A stretch of 64,000 nucleotides of DNA from Herbaspirillum sp. GW103 (GTDB lineage Bacteria; Pseudomonadota; Gammaproteobacteria; Burkholderiales; Burkholderiaceae_D): the NCBI RefSeq assembly GCF_000261365.1, contig NZ_AJVC01000001.1:293192-357191 (forward strand). Reading direction: 5' to 3'. How positions within the stretch are numbered: the stretch's first letter is position 1; every line of letters starts with the position of its first letter. Of the stretch, positions 1 through 10,227 are shown one piece after another. The notes under the pieces were generated by a model that saw nothing but the letters and a program-made list of their open reading frames with translations, was not told where the DNA came from and searched no databases. The position numbers and the translations under genes were made by a program.

Positions 1-657
1 GATGAGCACCCCAGCCGGCAGCAGCCAGCCATAGGTCAGCACCAGCATGCCCAGCGCCAGGCCCAGCCACATGCCGTGACGCCACTTGCCGGCATCGAAT
101 ACGCGCGCCGCGCCGAACATGGCATAGGCCACCAGCGCGATCTGCAGGGTCTTGGGACTGGTCTCGTGGCTGTGCAGCAGCAGGCCGAGGAAACCGAGAT
201 AGATCAGGAAGGCGCCATCGGCCAGGGTACGGCCGAAGTCCTTGGGCTCGGGCTGGCCGCCGAAGGCCAGCTTCAAGGGCTGTGCTTCGGCGCGGCGACC
301 CAGCAGGTAGGTGGTGTACCAGATCGACATGGAGCCGACCAGGAAGCAGCCCACCACCGAGATGCGTGCGGCCAGCGGGTCGCCCAGCAGCCAGCCGAAG
401 AGTTTGATGCAGATTGCACCAAACCAGTAGGCCAGCGGGCTTTCGGCCGGCAGCGGCAGGCCGGCCACGTTGGGGGTGAGCCAGTCGGTCAGCGTGCCGT
501 GGGCCATGGTCCACATGATGCCGAAGCTGGTGGCGTCCTCGTTCTTCCACGGATCGCGGCCGATCAGGCCGGGCAGGATGTAGAGGAGGGCAAGCGCAAG
601 CAGGACCATGCGCGGAAGCGCATTGGTCGCGGCGGCGGGAAGACGGACTGGCTTCAT
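1..657 (-). CDS. ArnT/PMT-like membrane glycosyltransferase, N-terminal part
   Basis: The reading frame is open from an ATG at 657 down to the window edge, giving 219 residues without a stop, so the gene is cut by the window. The N-terminus has a hydrophobic segment (about residues 15-30) followed by GRDPWKNED, the acidic loop typical of GT-C/ArnT-type glycosyltransferases, which transfer sugars from polyprenyl-phosphate donors at the periplasmic face. Further hydrophobic stretches follow around residues 80-110, 145-180 and 195-219. The likely substrate is lipid A or another envelope glycan, but this cannot be told from the N-terminal third. The nearest upstream minus-strand gene, rpmE2, is separated from it by a strong terminator, so it is probably transcribed on its own. 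Confidence 0.75.
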   Translation of the reverse strand, partial: MKPVRLPAAATNALPRMVLLALALLYILPGLIGRDPWKNEDATSFGIMWTMAHGTLTDWLTPNVAGLPLPAESPLAYWFGAICIKLFGWLLGDPLAARISVVGCFLVGSMSIWYTTYLLGRRAEAQPLKLAFGGQPEPKDFGRTLADGAFLIYLGFLGLLLHSHETSPKTLQIALVAYAMFGAARVFDAGKWRHGMWLGLALGMLVLTYGWLLPAGVLI

Positions 658-856
658 CAAGATCTTGTTGCTCTTGTTCTGTGCTGCGTGTTGGGTGATG
701 CGCTGGCCGGAGGGCCTGGGCCGCGCGGTCGCCGTTGTGTTCGGCGGCTGGTGTTTTTTTAGCAGGCCCTATTGTGCAGGAAAACCCGGTAAAAAGTTGT
801 TTCTGTCTGCTACATCGTGGTGCAGGCGCGGCCTGGGCACCACCGAAGATCCAAAC

Positions 857-884
857 AAAAAAGGCAGCCGGAGCTGCCTTTTTT
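857..884. terminator. Bidirectional rho-independent terminator
   Basis: A 12-bp stem (arms 857-868 and 873-884) with a 4-nt loop has an A-run on one side and a T-run on the other. It lies just downstream of rpmE2 on the minus strand and can also stop plus-strand transcription. Confidence 0.85.
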
Positions 885-898
885 GAGGGAAGTACAGA

Positions 899-1168
899 TT
901 ACGCCTTCGAGACCGCAGTCTTCGAACCGACGGAACCGAACTTCTGGCGGAACTTCTCGACGCGGCCAGCGGTGTCGACGATCTTGTGCTTGCCGGTGTA
1001 GAACGGGTGCGATTCGGAGGACACTTCGATCTTCACCAGGGGATATTGCTTGCCTTCGAACTCGGCGGTTTCGCGGGTGCCGATGGTCGAGCGGGTGATG
1101 AACTTGAAGTCGTTCGACATGTCGTGGAACAGGACTTCGCGGTAATCCGGGTGGATGCCTTCTTTCAT
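899..1168 (-). CDS. rpmE2: 50S ribosomal protein L31, type B
   Basis: This 89-residue protein begins [12 protein letters not shown] and contains the [11 protein letters not shown] segment typical of type B L31. It has no cysteines, so it lacks the zinc-binding CxxC motif of type A L31 and should be zinc-independent. It sits on the large ribosomal subunit near the central protuberance. The ATG at 1168 was chosen over an in-frame ATG 36 nt upstream because family members start at MKEGIHP and a TTGAGG ribosome-binding sequence precedes it. It is followed by a strong terminator and preceded by its own promoter-like sequence, so it appears monocistronic. Confidence 0.95.
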   Translation of the reverse strand: MKEGIHPDYREVLFHDMSNDFKFITRSTIGTRETAEFEGKQYPLVKIEVSSESHPFYTGKHKIVDTAGRVEKFRQKFGSVGSKTAVSKA

Positions 1169-1267
1169 GATTGCCTCAAGAGTAGTTTGGTAGCCAATCG
1201 CCACTTCGTCGGTCGCCCTGCTTCTTGACCCGATTGATGATCACTTGCCGGTTTGGAAAAGTCCGAA

Positions 1268-1298
1268 ATTATACAGTGGAATCAGGGGCTTGGGTCAA
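1268..1298 (-). promoter_or_regulatory. Candidate sigma70 promoter of rpmE2
   Basis: On the minus strand a perfect TATAAT (1273-1268) is preceded by TTGACC (1298-1293). The spacer is 19 nt, longer than the ideal 17. It lies about 100 nt upstream of the rpmE2 start. Confidence 0.5.
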
Positions 1299-1376
1299 GG
1301 CGGGCAAGCGCTCGGGCCGGTGCGGCGTGGTATTTCAGATGAAAACGCGCCCCGCTTGTTTCCCATCGGGCAATGA

Positions 1377-1410
1377 AAAACGGCATGTCCGGTGAGGGAC
1401 ATGCCGTTTT
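1377..1410 (-). terminator. rho-independent terminator of rho
   Basis: Arms 1377-1390 and 1396-1410 form a stem of about 14 bp with a short loop. On the minus strand it ends in a run of five T. It lies 36 nt after the rho stop codon. Confidence 0.85.
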
Positions 1411-1445
1411 CCGAACCTGCCAGGGACTTAGTTGCTTTGATGAAC

Positions 1446-2708
1446 TTAGTTGCCCCGGCGCATCATGTCGAAGAACTCGGCGTTGTTCTTGGTGGACTTC
1501 ATCTTGTCGAGGATGAATTCCATCGCCTCGATTTCATCCATGTCGTACATGAGCTTGCGCAGCACCCAGATCTTTTGCAGCTGGTCCGGCTTGATCAACA
1601 GCTCTTCGCGGCGGGTGCCGGACTTGGAGAGGTTGATGGCGGGGTAGACACGCTTCTCGGCCAAGCGACGTTCCAGGTGCACTTCCATGTTGCCGGTGCC
1701 CTTGAATTCTTCGTAGATCACGTCATCCATGCGCGAACCGGTTTCGATCAGGGCGGTGGCGATGATGGTCAGCGAGCCGCCTTCTTCGACGTTACGTGCC
1801 GCGCCGAAGAAACGCTTCGGGCGTTGCAGCGCGTTGGCATCCACACCGCCGGTGAGCACCTTGCCGGAGGCCGGGATCACGGTGTTGTAGGCGCGTGCCA
1901 GACGGGTGATCGAGTCCAGCAGGATGACCACGTCCTTCTTCATTTCCACCAGGCGCTTGGCCTTTTCCAGCACCATCTCGGCGACCTGCACGTGACGCGT
2001 GGCCGGTTCGTCGAAGGTGGAGGCGACCACTTCGCCGCGCACCGAGCGCTGCATTTCGGTCACTTCTTCAGGACGTTCGTCGATGAGCAGCACGATCATC
2101 ACGGTATCCGGATGATTGGTGGTGATGGCGTGGGCGATGTGTTGCAGCATCACCGACTTGCCCGACTTGGGCGAGGCCACCAGCAGGCCGCGCTGGCCGC
2201 GGCCAACCGGGGCGATCAGGTCGATGATGCGGCCGGTGATGTTTTCCTCGCCGCGCATGTCGCGCTCCAGCTGCAAGAGCTTGTTGGGGTGCAGGGGCGT
2301 GAGGTTTTCAAACAGGATGCGGTGCTTGGAGGCTTCCGGCGGTTCGCCGTTGACCTTGTCGACCTTGACCAGGGCGAAATAGCGCTCGCCATCCTTGGGC
2401 GTGCGCACTTCACCTTCGATGGAGTCGCCGGTGTGCAGATTGAAACGGCGGATCTGCGAAGGCGAGATGTAGATGTCGTCGGTGGACGCCATGTAGCTGG
2501 CGTCGGGCGAGCGCAGGAAGCCGAAGCCGTCAGGCAACACTTCGAGGGCGCCATCGCCAAAAATCTGTTCTCCTGATTTTGCGCGCTTCTTCAGGATGGC
2601 AAACATCAGCTCCTGTTTGCGCAGGCGCGCAGCATTCTCGATGTCCAGGCTGATGGCCATTTCCAGCAAGGCAGAGACGTGCATCGCTTTTAGTTCTGAT
2701 AAGTGCAT
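1446..2708 (-). CDS. rho: Transcription termination factor Rho
   Basis: This 420-residue protein has the normal length of proteobacterial Rho (about 419). The N-terminal MHLSELK begins the Rho N domain, the cold-shock-like RNA-binding domain covers about residues 50-120, and the RecA-like ATPase follows. Visible motifs are Walker A (ASPKSGKS), Walker [10 protein letters not shown], the Q-loop region (TGGVDANAL) and [18 protein letters not shown] in the secondary RNA-binding R-loop. It is an ATP-dependent hexameric RNA helicase that terminates transcription. It lies 131 nt downstream of trxA in the same direction, and the pair may be co-transcribed. A terminator follows the stop. Confidence 0.98.
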   Translation of the reverse strand: MHLSELKAMHVSALLEMAISLDIENAARLRKQELMFAILKKRAKSGEQIFGDGALEVLPDGFGFLRSPDASYMASTDDIYISPSQIRRFNLHTGDSIEGEVRTPKDGERYFALVKVDKVNGEPPEASKHRILFENLTPLHPNKLLQLERDMRGEENITGRIIDLIAPVGRGQRGLLVASPKSGKSVMLQHIAHAITTNHPDTVMIVLLIDERPEEVTEMQRSVRGEVVASTFDEPATRHVQVAEMVLEKAKRLVEMKKDVVILLDSITRLARAYNTVIPASGKVLTGGVDANALQRPKRFFGAARNVEEGGSLTIIATALIETGSRMDDVIYEEFKGTGNMEVHLERRLAEKRVYPAINLSKSGTRREELLIKPDQLQKIWVLRKLMYDMDEIEAMEFILDKMKSTKNNAEFFDMMRRGN

Positions 2709-2839
2709 ATGAGTGTCCCGGGACGGGATAAGTAAAGGTGGGGGAGGGAATTGCGTGGTGTGGATCTAGGATAAAGCCTGGCGTCCTGTGCCGGGCGGAC
2801 GGCAGCGCGAGCGCGCCGCCGTCGGATGTTACATCAGAA

Positions 2840-3166
2840 TCAGATGTTGCTGTCGATGAACGAGACCAGCTGACCCTTGGCCAGTGCGCCGACCTTCTGG
2901 GCAGCGGCTGCGCCGTTCTTGAACAGGATCAGGGTCGGGATGCCGCGAATGCCGAACTTGGCCGGGATGGCCTGGTTGGAATCCACGTCCAGCTTGGCGA
3001 TCTGCAGCTTGCCGTCGTATTCCTTGGCGACTTCTTCCAGGATCGGGGCGATGGCCTTGCAGGGACCGCACCATTCGGCCCAGAAATCAACCAGCACGGG
3101 CTTGTCGGACTTCAGCACATCGGCTTCGAAGGAGGCGTCAGTAATATGTTTGATATGTTCGCTCAT
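2840..3166 (-). CDS. trxA: Thioredoxin
   Basis: This 108-residue protein carries the canonical active site WCGPCK at about residues 32-37 and the cis-proline region RGIPTLILF. It is a cytoplasmic dithiol-disulfide reductant for ribonucleotide reductase, PAPS reductase and other partners. The ATG at 3166 ([10 protein letters not shown]) was chosen because it has a GAGGAA ribosome-binding site and matches family length; a longer frame exists to 3205. The order trxA then rho is widely conserved in proteobacteria. The divergent neighbour on the plus strand is the AddB-like gene. Confidence 0.97.
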   Translation of the reverse strand: MSEHIKHITDASFEADVLKSDKPVLVDFWAEWCGPCKAIAPILEEVAKEYDGKLQIAKLDVDSNQAIPAKFGIRGIPTLILFKNGAAAAQKVGALAKGQLVSFIDSNI

Positions 3167-3680
3167 GGCATTTCCTCGAGATGAGGCAGTGGTGTAATTA
3201 GTCAATCAGCGCCGTGGACACATACCATCAGGCCTGGCGTGAGCCATCAACGCTTCCGGAGTTGCTAGGTCTACGTGGAGTCGTTGCGCGCCGATTCAAG
3301 TTGTAATTGAAGCGCGGCAGAGGTAAGCGGCGGGGTACAGGGGCAATCATAACCCATTTTCAGGGAAAGTGTAGACGCGCAGGCCAGGGCTTGTTGTCAC
3401 CCGTCCTCATTGCGACTGCTTCGGCGCCAACCGAGTACCGGCGCGGCTTTGCCCGCAGGCACCGAGCCCGGCGCAAGGGCCGCTCCGGGGCTGGCTGGCA
3501 TACAATGCGCAACAGCGGCTGCGCGCAGGCGATTGAAAAAATCTGTTGGAGCAAGAGAAAAATACAATGGCCGTGCTGGTCATCCCTGCTCTTGTGCCAC
3601 CTCTCGTGGCGCCTTGGCAGGGCGTCCGCGCTATCCTCACCAGCCCTCACCGAATCCAGAGAACAGAGAACAGAGAACGC
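3167..3680. other. Intergenic region between trxA and the addB-like gene
   Basis: This 514-base divergent spacer should hold the promoters of trxA and the nuclease operon. TACAAT elements at 3501-3506 and 3563-3568 on the plus strand could be -10 boxes, but neither has a convincing -35. Reading frames here are low-quality upstream extensions of the addB frame, and no separate gene was supported. Confidence 0.5.
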
Positions 3681-6440
3681 ATGCTGCTTGCTACCGTACC
3701 GATCCCGCCCACTCCCGATTTCTGGCAACAGGCCGTGCGTGCGCTGCTGCGCGAGGGCCAGCCGCTGGGCCAGGCGTTGCAGGCCCAGACAGCCGGAACG
3801 CTGGATTTCTCGGGCGTGCAGTTGATGGTGCCGGCGTTTTCCCACGCCCAGAATTTCAAGGCGGCCCTGGCCCGCGAACTGCGTCGTCCCTATATCGCCC
3901 CGCGCATCAATACGCTCTCGGGCCTGTTGGCGATGCAGCCGCCGGGCGAGCGTACGCCGCCCTCCGAGAGCGAGCGACTCATGCAGCTCTATGCGCAATT
4001 GCGCGAGCATGGCTGGCTCAAGAAAATGTTTTCCGCCCGTCGCAACGCCGATCTGCTGCCGCTGGCGCATACGCTGCTGTCCCTGTCCGATGAGCTGACC
4101 CTGGCATTGCTGCCGGAGATCCGCGCCAATGCCGATGGCGAAGACGCCGCCGTGGGCCGCTGGACCCAGGCCCTGGCGCAATTGCTGGAACCGCTGGCGC
4201 CTTCGGCGCACGGCATGCTCTCCGATGAAGCGGCGCTGGTGTGGCAGGTCTGGAAGACCCAGCTCGATGCCCAGGACCGCATCGTGCAGCGCTTCGACGC
4301 GATGCTGGCCCTGGCCGAGCAGGCCAGCCTGCCACTGGTATGGGTCAGCCCGACCGAGCCGGAGCCGCTGGATGCGGCCTTCCTCGCAGCCTATGCGCAG
4401 CGCCAGCCGGTGCGCATCGTCACGCTGGACTGGCGTCGCGCAGCCATCGCACCACGGCATCCCTTGTATCTGTCGGCCTGGGAAGAACTGGTGCAGGACG
4501 ATGACACCATCGCGCCGGAGCCCGGCGCGCCCGCCGTGGCCACTGCTCCGTCCATCGCGCTACCGCGACTGTGCCCCGCCGCGGATCTGGAGAACGCCGC
4601 CGTGCAAAGCGCACAGATCGTGTTGCGCTGGCTGCAGCAGGGCAAGACCGACATCGCCATCGTGGCCCAGGATCGCGTCACCGCACGTCGCCTGCGCGCC
4701 CTGCTGGAGCGCGCCGAAGTGTCCGTGGCCGACGAGACCGGCTGGAAACTCTCCACCACCCGCGCCGCTGCCGCCCTGGCGGCCTGGAACGACCTGGTCT
4801 CGGCCCGGGGCGAAACCAATGCACTGCTGGACTTGCTGAAATCGCCCTTCGTCTTCCCCGACGATGCCGACCGCACCGACCGCGTCATGCGCATCGAGGC
4901 GCGCCTGCGCCGTACCAATATCGCCGGTGACTGGCAGGCGCTGCAATCGGCCTTCGCCGAGACAGGGCGTGAGGATGAGCTGGCCTGCATCATGACGCTG
5001 GCCAGGCAGGCCGCGCGCTTCGGTGGTCGCAAGACGCTGGCGCAATGGTGCGAGACGCAACGCGGCCTGTGCCAGGCGCTGGGCATGGACGCCGCGCTGC
5101 GCGCCGATGGCGCGGGGGAGCAATGCCTGCTGATGCTCGACGAGATCGCCGCCGAGCAAGGTGGCCTGAGCGATACGTTCAGCTTCGCCGAATGGCGCGC
5201 GCTGCTCAACCTGCGCCTGGATGCCACTTCCTTCATGCCGCCGATCAAGGACCGGCGCGTCGTGATGCTGCCGCTGAACGGCGCGCGGCTGCGGCGTTTC
5301 GAGGCGGTACTGGTGATCGGTGCCGATGCCGCGCATTTACCTTCACCTCCGCAGGAAACCCTGTTCTTCTCCAATGCCGTACGGCGCGAACTGAACCTGG
5401 CCACGCGGGCCACGCGCCAGCGTCAGCAATTGCGCGATCTCACCGAATTGCTGTGCGTGAATCCGGAGGTGGTGCTGTGCTGGCAGACTCATCAGGAGGG
5501 CGAACCCAATCCGGTCAGCCCGTGGATCCAGCGCCTCGAACTGAAGCTGGCGCAGCAGGGCGCCGCGGCACTGGAACGCGTGACGCTGCCGCCACCGGTG
5601 AAGCCATTGCGTGCCGTAGTCTCATCCATGCCCATGCCGAGCGCACCGGATCTGTTGCCGACGTCCTTGTCGGCCAGCGGCTTCGGCAGTTTTCTGGCGT
5701 GCCCCTATCAATTCTTCGCGCAACGCATGCTGCGCGTGGCGGTGATGGATGAGTTGTCGGACATGCCCGAGAAGCGCGACTACGGCAGCTGGCTGCACGA
5801 AATTCTTTATCGTTATCACGCCCACCTGCGCGATAACGCCACCCCGCTGCCAGCCCGCGCGCCGCTGCTGGCGCAGTTTTCCGAGGAGGTGTTCCAGCGC
5901 GAGATGCAGCGCCATCCGGCGGCGCTGGCCTTCCATGCGCGCTGGCAGAAGGTGATGCCGGCCTATCTCCTGTGGGCCAATGAGCGCGAAGCCGAGGGCT
6001 GGCATTTTGCCTTCGGTGAAGAAGCGCAATCACACGCCCTGCAGTGGGAAGACGGCGGTATCGAATTGGTCGGGCGCCTCGACCGTGTGGATCGCAATGC
6101 CGATGGCGAGCGCGCCGTGCTCGACTACAAGACCCGTCCCGTCGGCCAGCTCCGGCAGAAGGTCAAGGAAGAGGACGACCATCAGCTGGCCTTCTACGGC
6201 CTGCTCGCCGGTGGCCGGGTGGAACACGCACACTACGTCGCCCTTGAACTCGGCCCCGACAAGAAAACCGGCGATGCCGCCGCCCCTGATTTCGTACGCC
6301 AACAGAAGATGCTCCAGCAACAGATCACCACCACCATGCACGCCGTCGCCCACGGCGCAGCCCTGCCGGCCAACGGCATCGAATCGGTCTGCCAGTATTG
6401 CGAGATGCGTGGCCTGTGCCGCAAGGGAGCGTGGCTGTGA
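3681..6440 (+). CDS. AddB-like PD-(D/E)XK nuclease (DNA double-strand break repair)
   Basis: This 919-residue protein matches the AddB-type subunit that pairs with a UvrD/RecB-type helicase to resect double-strand breaks. The C-terminal third has a PD-(D/E)XK nuclease core, with a conserved RLDRVD segment and VLDYKT at about residue 814. Four cysteines fit an AddB/Cas4-type Fe-S cluster: one near residue 673 (ACPYQFF) and three at the C-terminus (CQYCEMRGLC). The N-terminal half resembles an inactivated helicase, as in AddB. The ATG at 3681 is preferred to an upstream in-frame ATG (3546) because homology-like sequence begins at MLLATVPIPP; the ribosome-binding site is weak. It overlaps the helicase gene by 4 nt, so the two are translationally coupled. 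Betaproteobacterial members are often annotated only as probable DNA repair protein. Confidence 0.85.
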   Translation: MLLATVPIPPTPDFWQQAVRALLREGQPLGQALQAQTAGTLDFSGVQLMVPAFSHAQNFKAALARELRRPYIAPRINTLSGLLAMQPPGERTPPSESERLMQLYAQLREHGWLKKMFSARRNADLLPLAHTLLSLSDELTLALLPEIRANADGEDAAVGRWTQALAQLLEPLAPSAHGMLSDEAALVWQVWKTQLDAQDRIVQRFDAMLALAEQASLPLVWVSPTEPEPLDAAFLAAYAQRQPVRIVTLDWRRAAIAPRHPLYLSAWEELVQDDDTIAPEPGAPAVATAPSIALPRLCPAADLENAAVQSAQIVLRWLQQGKTDIAIVAQDRVTARRLRALLERAEVSVADETGWKLSTTRAAAALAAWNDLVSARGETNALLDLLKSPFVFPDDADRTDRVMRIEARLRRTNIAGDWQALQSAFAETGREDELACIMTLARQAARFGGRKTLAQWCETQRGLCQALGMDAALRADGAGEQCLLMLDEIAAEQGGLSDTFSFAEWRALLNLRLDATSFMPPIKDRRVVMLPLNGARLRRFEAVLVIGADAAHLPSPPQETLFFSNAVRRELNLATRATRQRQQLRDLTELLCVNPEVVLCWQTHQEGEPNPVSPWIQRLELKLAQQGAAALERVTLPPPVKPLRAVVSSMPMPSAPDLLPTSLSASGFGSFLACPYQFFAQRMLRVAVMDELSDMPEKRDYGSWLHEILYRYHAHLRDNATPLPARAPLLAQFSEEVFQREMQRHPAALAFHARWQKVMPAYLLWANEREAEGWHFAFGEEAQSHALQWEDGGIELVGRLDRVDRNADGERAVLDYKTRPVGQLRQKVKEEDDHQLAFYGLLAGGRVEHAHYVALELGPDKKTGDAAAPDFVRQQKMLQQQITTTMHAVAHGAALPANGIESVCQYCEMRGLCRKGAWL

Positions 6441-9400
6441 GCGCCGCCGACAAGCAAGCCGCCGCCTACGAGGTCAATGGTCAGGCGGTGGAGGCTGCCG
6501 TCTTCACGCGCGCAGCCTGCGATCCGCGCCATTCGGTCGTGGTGGAAGCCTGCGCCGGCAGCGGCAAGACCTGGCTGCTGGTGGCGCGCATGTTGCGCTT
6601 GCTGCTCTCCGGTGCGCAGGCGTCGGAACTGCTGGCCATCACTTTCACCCGCAAGGCCGCCCAGGAAATGCGCGAGCGCCTGCTCGAACTGCTCCATGAA
6701 CTGGCCCTGGCCGATGACACGCAGGCCGCTACCCTGTTGCGCGAGCGCGGCGTGGCCGAACCCGATCTGCCGCGGCTGCTGCCGATCGCGCGTGGACTCT
6801 ACGAGCGCATCCTCGCCTCAGAACAGAGCCTGTCCATCGATACCTTCCACAGCTGGTTCGCGCGTTTGTTGCAGATTGCACCTTTGGCCTCGGGGGTGCC
6901 CCACGGCTATACCCTGACCGAAAAGAATGGCGAACTGCTGGACGAAGCCTACCGTCGCTTCATGCAGCAGTTGCGCGATCCCGAGGGCGCCCCCATCAAG
7001 GCGGCGTTGCTGGAACTCTATGAACTGGCCGGCGATTTCAATGCACGCCAGTTGCTCGATGCCTTCATCGACAAGCGTGCCGAATGGTGGGCCGCTACCC
7101 AGGACGACGGTGAAGAGGGGGAGGACGGCGCTGCGATACCTGCCCCCCTGCGCTGGCTGGAAGCCCTGTGCGGCGACGATGCGCAGCGTGATGCGCGCCT
7201 GTCGCTGTGGGATGATCCCGCGCTGGTAGCGCGCGCCAGCCAGATCGCCCTCCTGCTGGGGCAGGGCGGCAAGCCCAACAAGGACCGTGCGGTGGCCATC
7301 GAATCGGCCTTGACGGCGGGTGCCGCGCTGGACAACTTCGATGCGCTCTGCAACCAGTTCGTCGACGACAAGGACAAGCCGCGCAAGAACGGCAAGGCCA
7401 AGTCCCTGCTGGCCGCACTGGCGCAGCACTTCGGCACCGGCGAGGAGGCTGCGCTGGCGGCCTTTGAAGAGGAGTTCAATGCAGTTGGCAACGAACTGCG
7501 CAAGTTGCAGGGACGCAGCAAGGAAAAGGCCGTACTGCAACTCAACCGCGCCCTCTTCACGGCAGGCCGCGCCTACCTGGCCTGCTACCAGGAAGTGAAG
7601 TCCGAACAGCGCGCGCTGGACTTTGCCGACCTCGAATGGCAGGCCTACCGCCTGCTGCGCAACGAGGCCAGCGCGGCCTATCTGCAGACCCGGCTGGACG
7701 CGCGCTACAAGCACATCCTGCTGGATGAATTCCAGGATACCAATCCGCTGCAATGGTGCATCGTGCGCAGCTGGCTGGATGCCTATGGCGATGATGCGGC
7801 TCAGCCCAGCGTGTTCGTGGTGGGCGATCCCAAGCAGTCCATCTACCGCTTCCGCCGTGCCGAACCGCGCGTGTTCGTCGCCGCGCGCGAGATGCTGGGG
7901 GCGCAGGGCGCAGCCATCCTGCGCGCCAACCAGACGCGCCGCAATGCCTCGGCCGTGGTCGATGTACTGAATCGTTCATTCGTCATGGGTGGCAATCCGC
8001 TGTTTGCGCAGCAGACCACGCTGGGCCTTGCCGGGGGCGAGGTGTGGCGGCTTCCGCTGGCGCGTCAGGACGATGATGCAGAAAACGTCAATGCGCCTGA
8101 AACCGCCGACGAATCGGCTTCCCACGAGGCCACGGAAAACGCTGAAGACATCATCCCCTGGCGCAATCCGCTGACCACGCCACGCGGTGAGCAAGACGAT
8201 GCCCGCCGCCTGCTGGAAGGACAGGCGCTGGCGCAGGCCTTGCTCAAAGCCTGTCGCGAAGTGCCGGTGGCCGACGGCCGGGGTACTCGGCCGATGCGCT
8301 GGGGCGACATCATGCTGCTGGTGCGCAAGCGTACGCACCTGGCCGCCTATGAGAGCGCCTTGCGCGCCGCCGGGATTCCCTTCATTTCCGACAGGCGCGG
8401 CGGTCTGCTCGAATCGCTGGAGATCGCCGACCTGATTGCGCTGCTGACCTTCCTCATCACCCCCAACGATACGCGGGCGCTGGCCCATGTTCTCAAGAGC
8501 CCGATCATCGGGGCCGCCGACGATGAGCTGGTGCAGATCGCCCGCCGGGTGGCGCATTCCGAGGGGGGGCACTGGTGGCAGCATCTGCAGGAGATGCAGG
8601 ATCAAGGCGCGGCCCCGGCCGCCCTGGTGCGCGCCGTGACCCTGCTGCGACGCTGGCTGCAGGCCGCACCGCACCTGCCGGTGCATGACCTGCTGGACAT
8701 GATCCTGCATCAGGGCGAACTGGTGGCGCGCTATGCGCAGCATGCCTCGCCGCTCACGCGCAACCAGACGCTGGGCAATATCGCGGCCTTCGTCGAGTTG
8801 TCGCTGAACATGGATGCCGGACGCTATCCCAGCCTGCCCAAGTTCATCGATGCCTTGCGGCTCCTGCAGCGCAGCTCGGGCGGTGATGCGCCCGACGAGG
8901 CCAGCGTCGACGCCAGCGCCGATGCGGTGCGCATTCTCACGGTGCACAGCGCCAAGGGGCTGGAAGCGCCGGTGGTGGCCATTCTCGACGCCAATCACAG
9001 TGATGGGATGGAAGACAATCTCGGCATCCTCTGCGCCTGGCCGCAAGACCGGGATGCACCGACCCACTTCTCTGCCTTCGGCCGACGCAGCGAGCGCGGC
9101 GCTGCGCGCGCCCCGCTGTTTGAGGAAGAGGAAAGCCTGAAGACACAGGAAGACTGGAATCTGCTCTACGTTGCCGTCACGCGCGCCAAGCAGTTGCTGC
9201 TGGTCTCGGGCGTGGCCGGCACGCGCGGTGCGGGCGAGGGTGGCGTGGTGGAAGGCAGCTGGTACCAGCGTCTTTTCGCCAGCGATGCGCCGGTGCGCGA
9301 GATCAGCGGGGAGGCCGTTCACGGCGCCGATGCCGCCGCCATCGAGGAGCAATTCTCGCTGGCGCTGTTCGATCCCGAACCGGTGCCGATGTCGCTGTTT

Positions 9401-9910
9401 GGCGCAGCGCAGGACGATGAAGAGGCGCTGCCCGAGGTCGATGCCGATGGCACGCTGGTCAGCACCGAGGCCATCGATGAAGGCGTGGCCCTGCATGCGC
9501 TGCTGGAGCGGCTCACGCATGGCAGTGCATGGCCGCTGCAGCTGCCGTCGTCGTCCGCGCTGGTGCGCTGGCTGGGCATCTCTGCGCAGATGGCACAGGT
9601 GGTGCATGCGCAGGCGCGCGTGGTGCTGGCGCAGCCGCAGCTGGAGCGCTTCTTCAATCCGGCGTTGCATCACTGGGCACGCAATGAGATGGAGATCGTC
9701 GCGCCTGCGGGGGTGATGCGGCTCGACCGCGTGGTCATGTTCGATGACGAAGTCTGGGTGCTCGATTACAAGCGTCGCCTGCTCGACAGCGAACGCGCCG
9801 ATTATGCCGCGCAGCTGGCCCGTTACCGCAGCGCGCTCATGTCAGTCTTTTCCGACAAGCGAATCAGGTCTGCGCTGATTACCGCCGATGGCGCACTGAT
9901 GGAACATTGA
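6437..9910 (+). CDS. AddA-like UvrD/RecB-family helicase-nuclease
   Basis: This 1157-residue superfamily 1A helicase starts at a GTG that overlaps the upstream TGA (GTGA), with AGGGAG as its ribosome-binding site. Motifs in order: Walker A ACAGSGKT (about residue 39), Ia TFTRKAAQEM, II LDEFQDTNP (about 430), III VVGDPKQSIYRFRRA, V TVHSAKGLE, VI YVAVTRAKQ. A C-terminal PD-(D/E)XK nuclease is marked by RLDRVV and VLDYKRR (about 1108). It would unwind and degrade DNA ends with the upstream AddB-like partner, loading RecA for recombination. An acidic low-complexity insert lies around residues 545-575. Confidence 0.9.
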   Translation: MSAADKQAAAYEVNGQAVEAAVFTRAACDPRHSVVVEACAGSGKTWLLVARMLRLLLSGAQASELLAITFTRKAAQEMRERLLELLHELALADDTQAATLLRERGVAEPDLPRLLPIARGLYERILASEQSLSIDTFHSWFARLLQIAPLASGVPHGYTLTEKNGELLDEAYRRFMQQLRDPEGAPIKAALLELYELAGDFNARQLLDAFIDKRAEWWAATQDDGEEGEDGAAIPAPLRWLEALCGDDAQRDARLSLWDDPALVARASQIALLLGQGGKPNKDRAVAIESALTAGAALDNFDALCNQFVDDKDKPRKNGKAKSLLAALAQHFGTGEEAALAAFEEEFNAVGNELRKLQGRSKEKAVLQLNRALFTAGRAYLACYQEVKSEQRALDFADLEWQAYRLLRNEASAAYLQTRLDARYKHILLDEFQDTNPLQWCIVRSWLDAYGDDAAQPSVFVVGDPKQSIYRFRRAEPRVFVAAREMLGAQGAAILRANQTRRNASAVVDVLNRSFVMGGNPLFAQQTTLGLAGGEVWRLPLARQDDDAENVNAPETADESASHEATENAEDIIPWRNPLTTPRGEQDDARRLLEGQALAQALLKACREVPVADGRGTRPMRWGDIMLLVRKRTHLAAYESALRAAGIPFISDRRGGLLESLEIADLIALLTFLITPNDTRALAHVLKSPIIGAADDELVQIARRVAHSEGGHWWQHLQEMQDQGAAPAALVRAVTLLRRWLQAAPHLPVHDLLDMILHQGELVARYAQHASPLTRNQTLGNIAAFVELSLNMDAGRYPSLPKFIDALRLLQRSSGGDAPDEASVDASADAVRILTVHSAKGLEAPVVAILDANHSDGMEDNLGILCAWPQDRDAPTHFSAFGRRSERGAARAPLFEEEESLKTQEDWNLLYVAVTRAKQLLLVSGVAGTRGAGEGGVVEGSWYQRLFASDAPVREISGEAVHGADAAAIEEQFSLALFDPEPVPMSLFGAAQDDEEALPEVDADGTLVSTEAIDEGVALHALLERLTHGSAWPLQLPSSSALVRWLGISAQMAQVVHAQARVVLAQPQLERFFNPALHHWARNEMEIVAPAGVMRLDRVVMFDDEVWVLDYKRRLLDSERADYAAQLARYRSALMSVFSDKRIRSALITADGALMEH

Positions 9911-10227
9911 GGCTCCCCCAACTACATTCATCTTCTCAATGCGCTTCGGATAACTTCCAGAAATTCAATAACTATCAAATCAGGAAATCAAGATTTCCGT
10001 TGTAGGTAAAAAAAAGATCATCGCGTAGAGCAAGAGTGATATCTTCTGTGCTCCGAGTTTTCCGGCGGGCGATTTTTTTGGGAAAATCCTCTCTCCGGAC
10101 TCGGGCCCGATCTCGTCGGGCAGTTCGACAAGCGCATGCCAGGCATGTTGCTCACGCGATCCGCATCGAGCATGTCACCTGATGGCTTGCCAGTGCGGTT
10201 CAACACCTAATCGTTACAGGAGGAGAT
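9911..10227. other. Intergenic region with a short dyad
   Basis: This 317-base gap is more AT-rich than the flanking genes. It contains a 7-bp inverted repeat, GGAAATC-AA-GATTTCC, at 9983-9998, and homopolymeric A and T runs near 10010 and 10073. It probably holds the promoter of the antiporter operon. No clear -10/-35 pair or known riboswitch was recognised. Confidence 0.5.

Noticed and set aside
2798..2823. GC-rich hairpin between trxA and rho
   Set aside because: The stem is strong but no T-run follows on the minus strand, so it is not called a terminator.
7976..9673. 565-residue minus-strand frame
   Set aside because: Antisense to the AddA-like helicase, whose motifs are complete in the plus frame.
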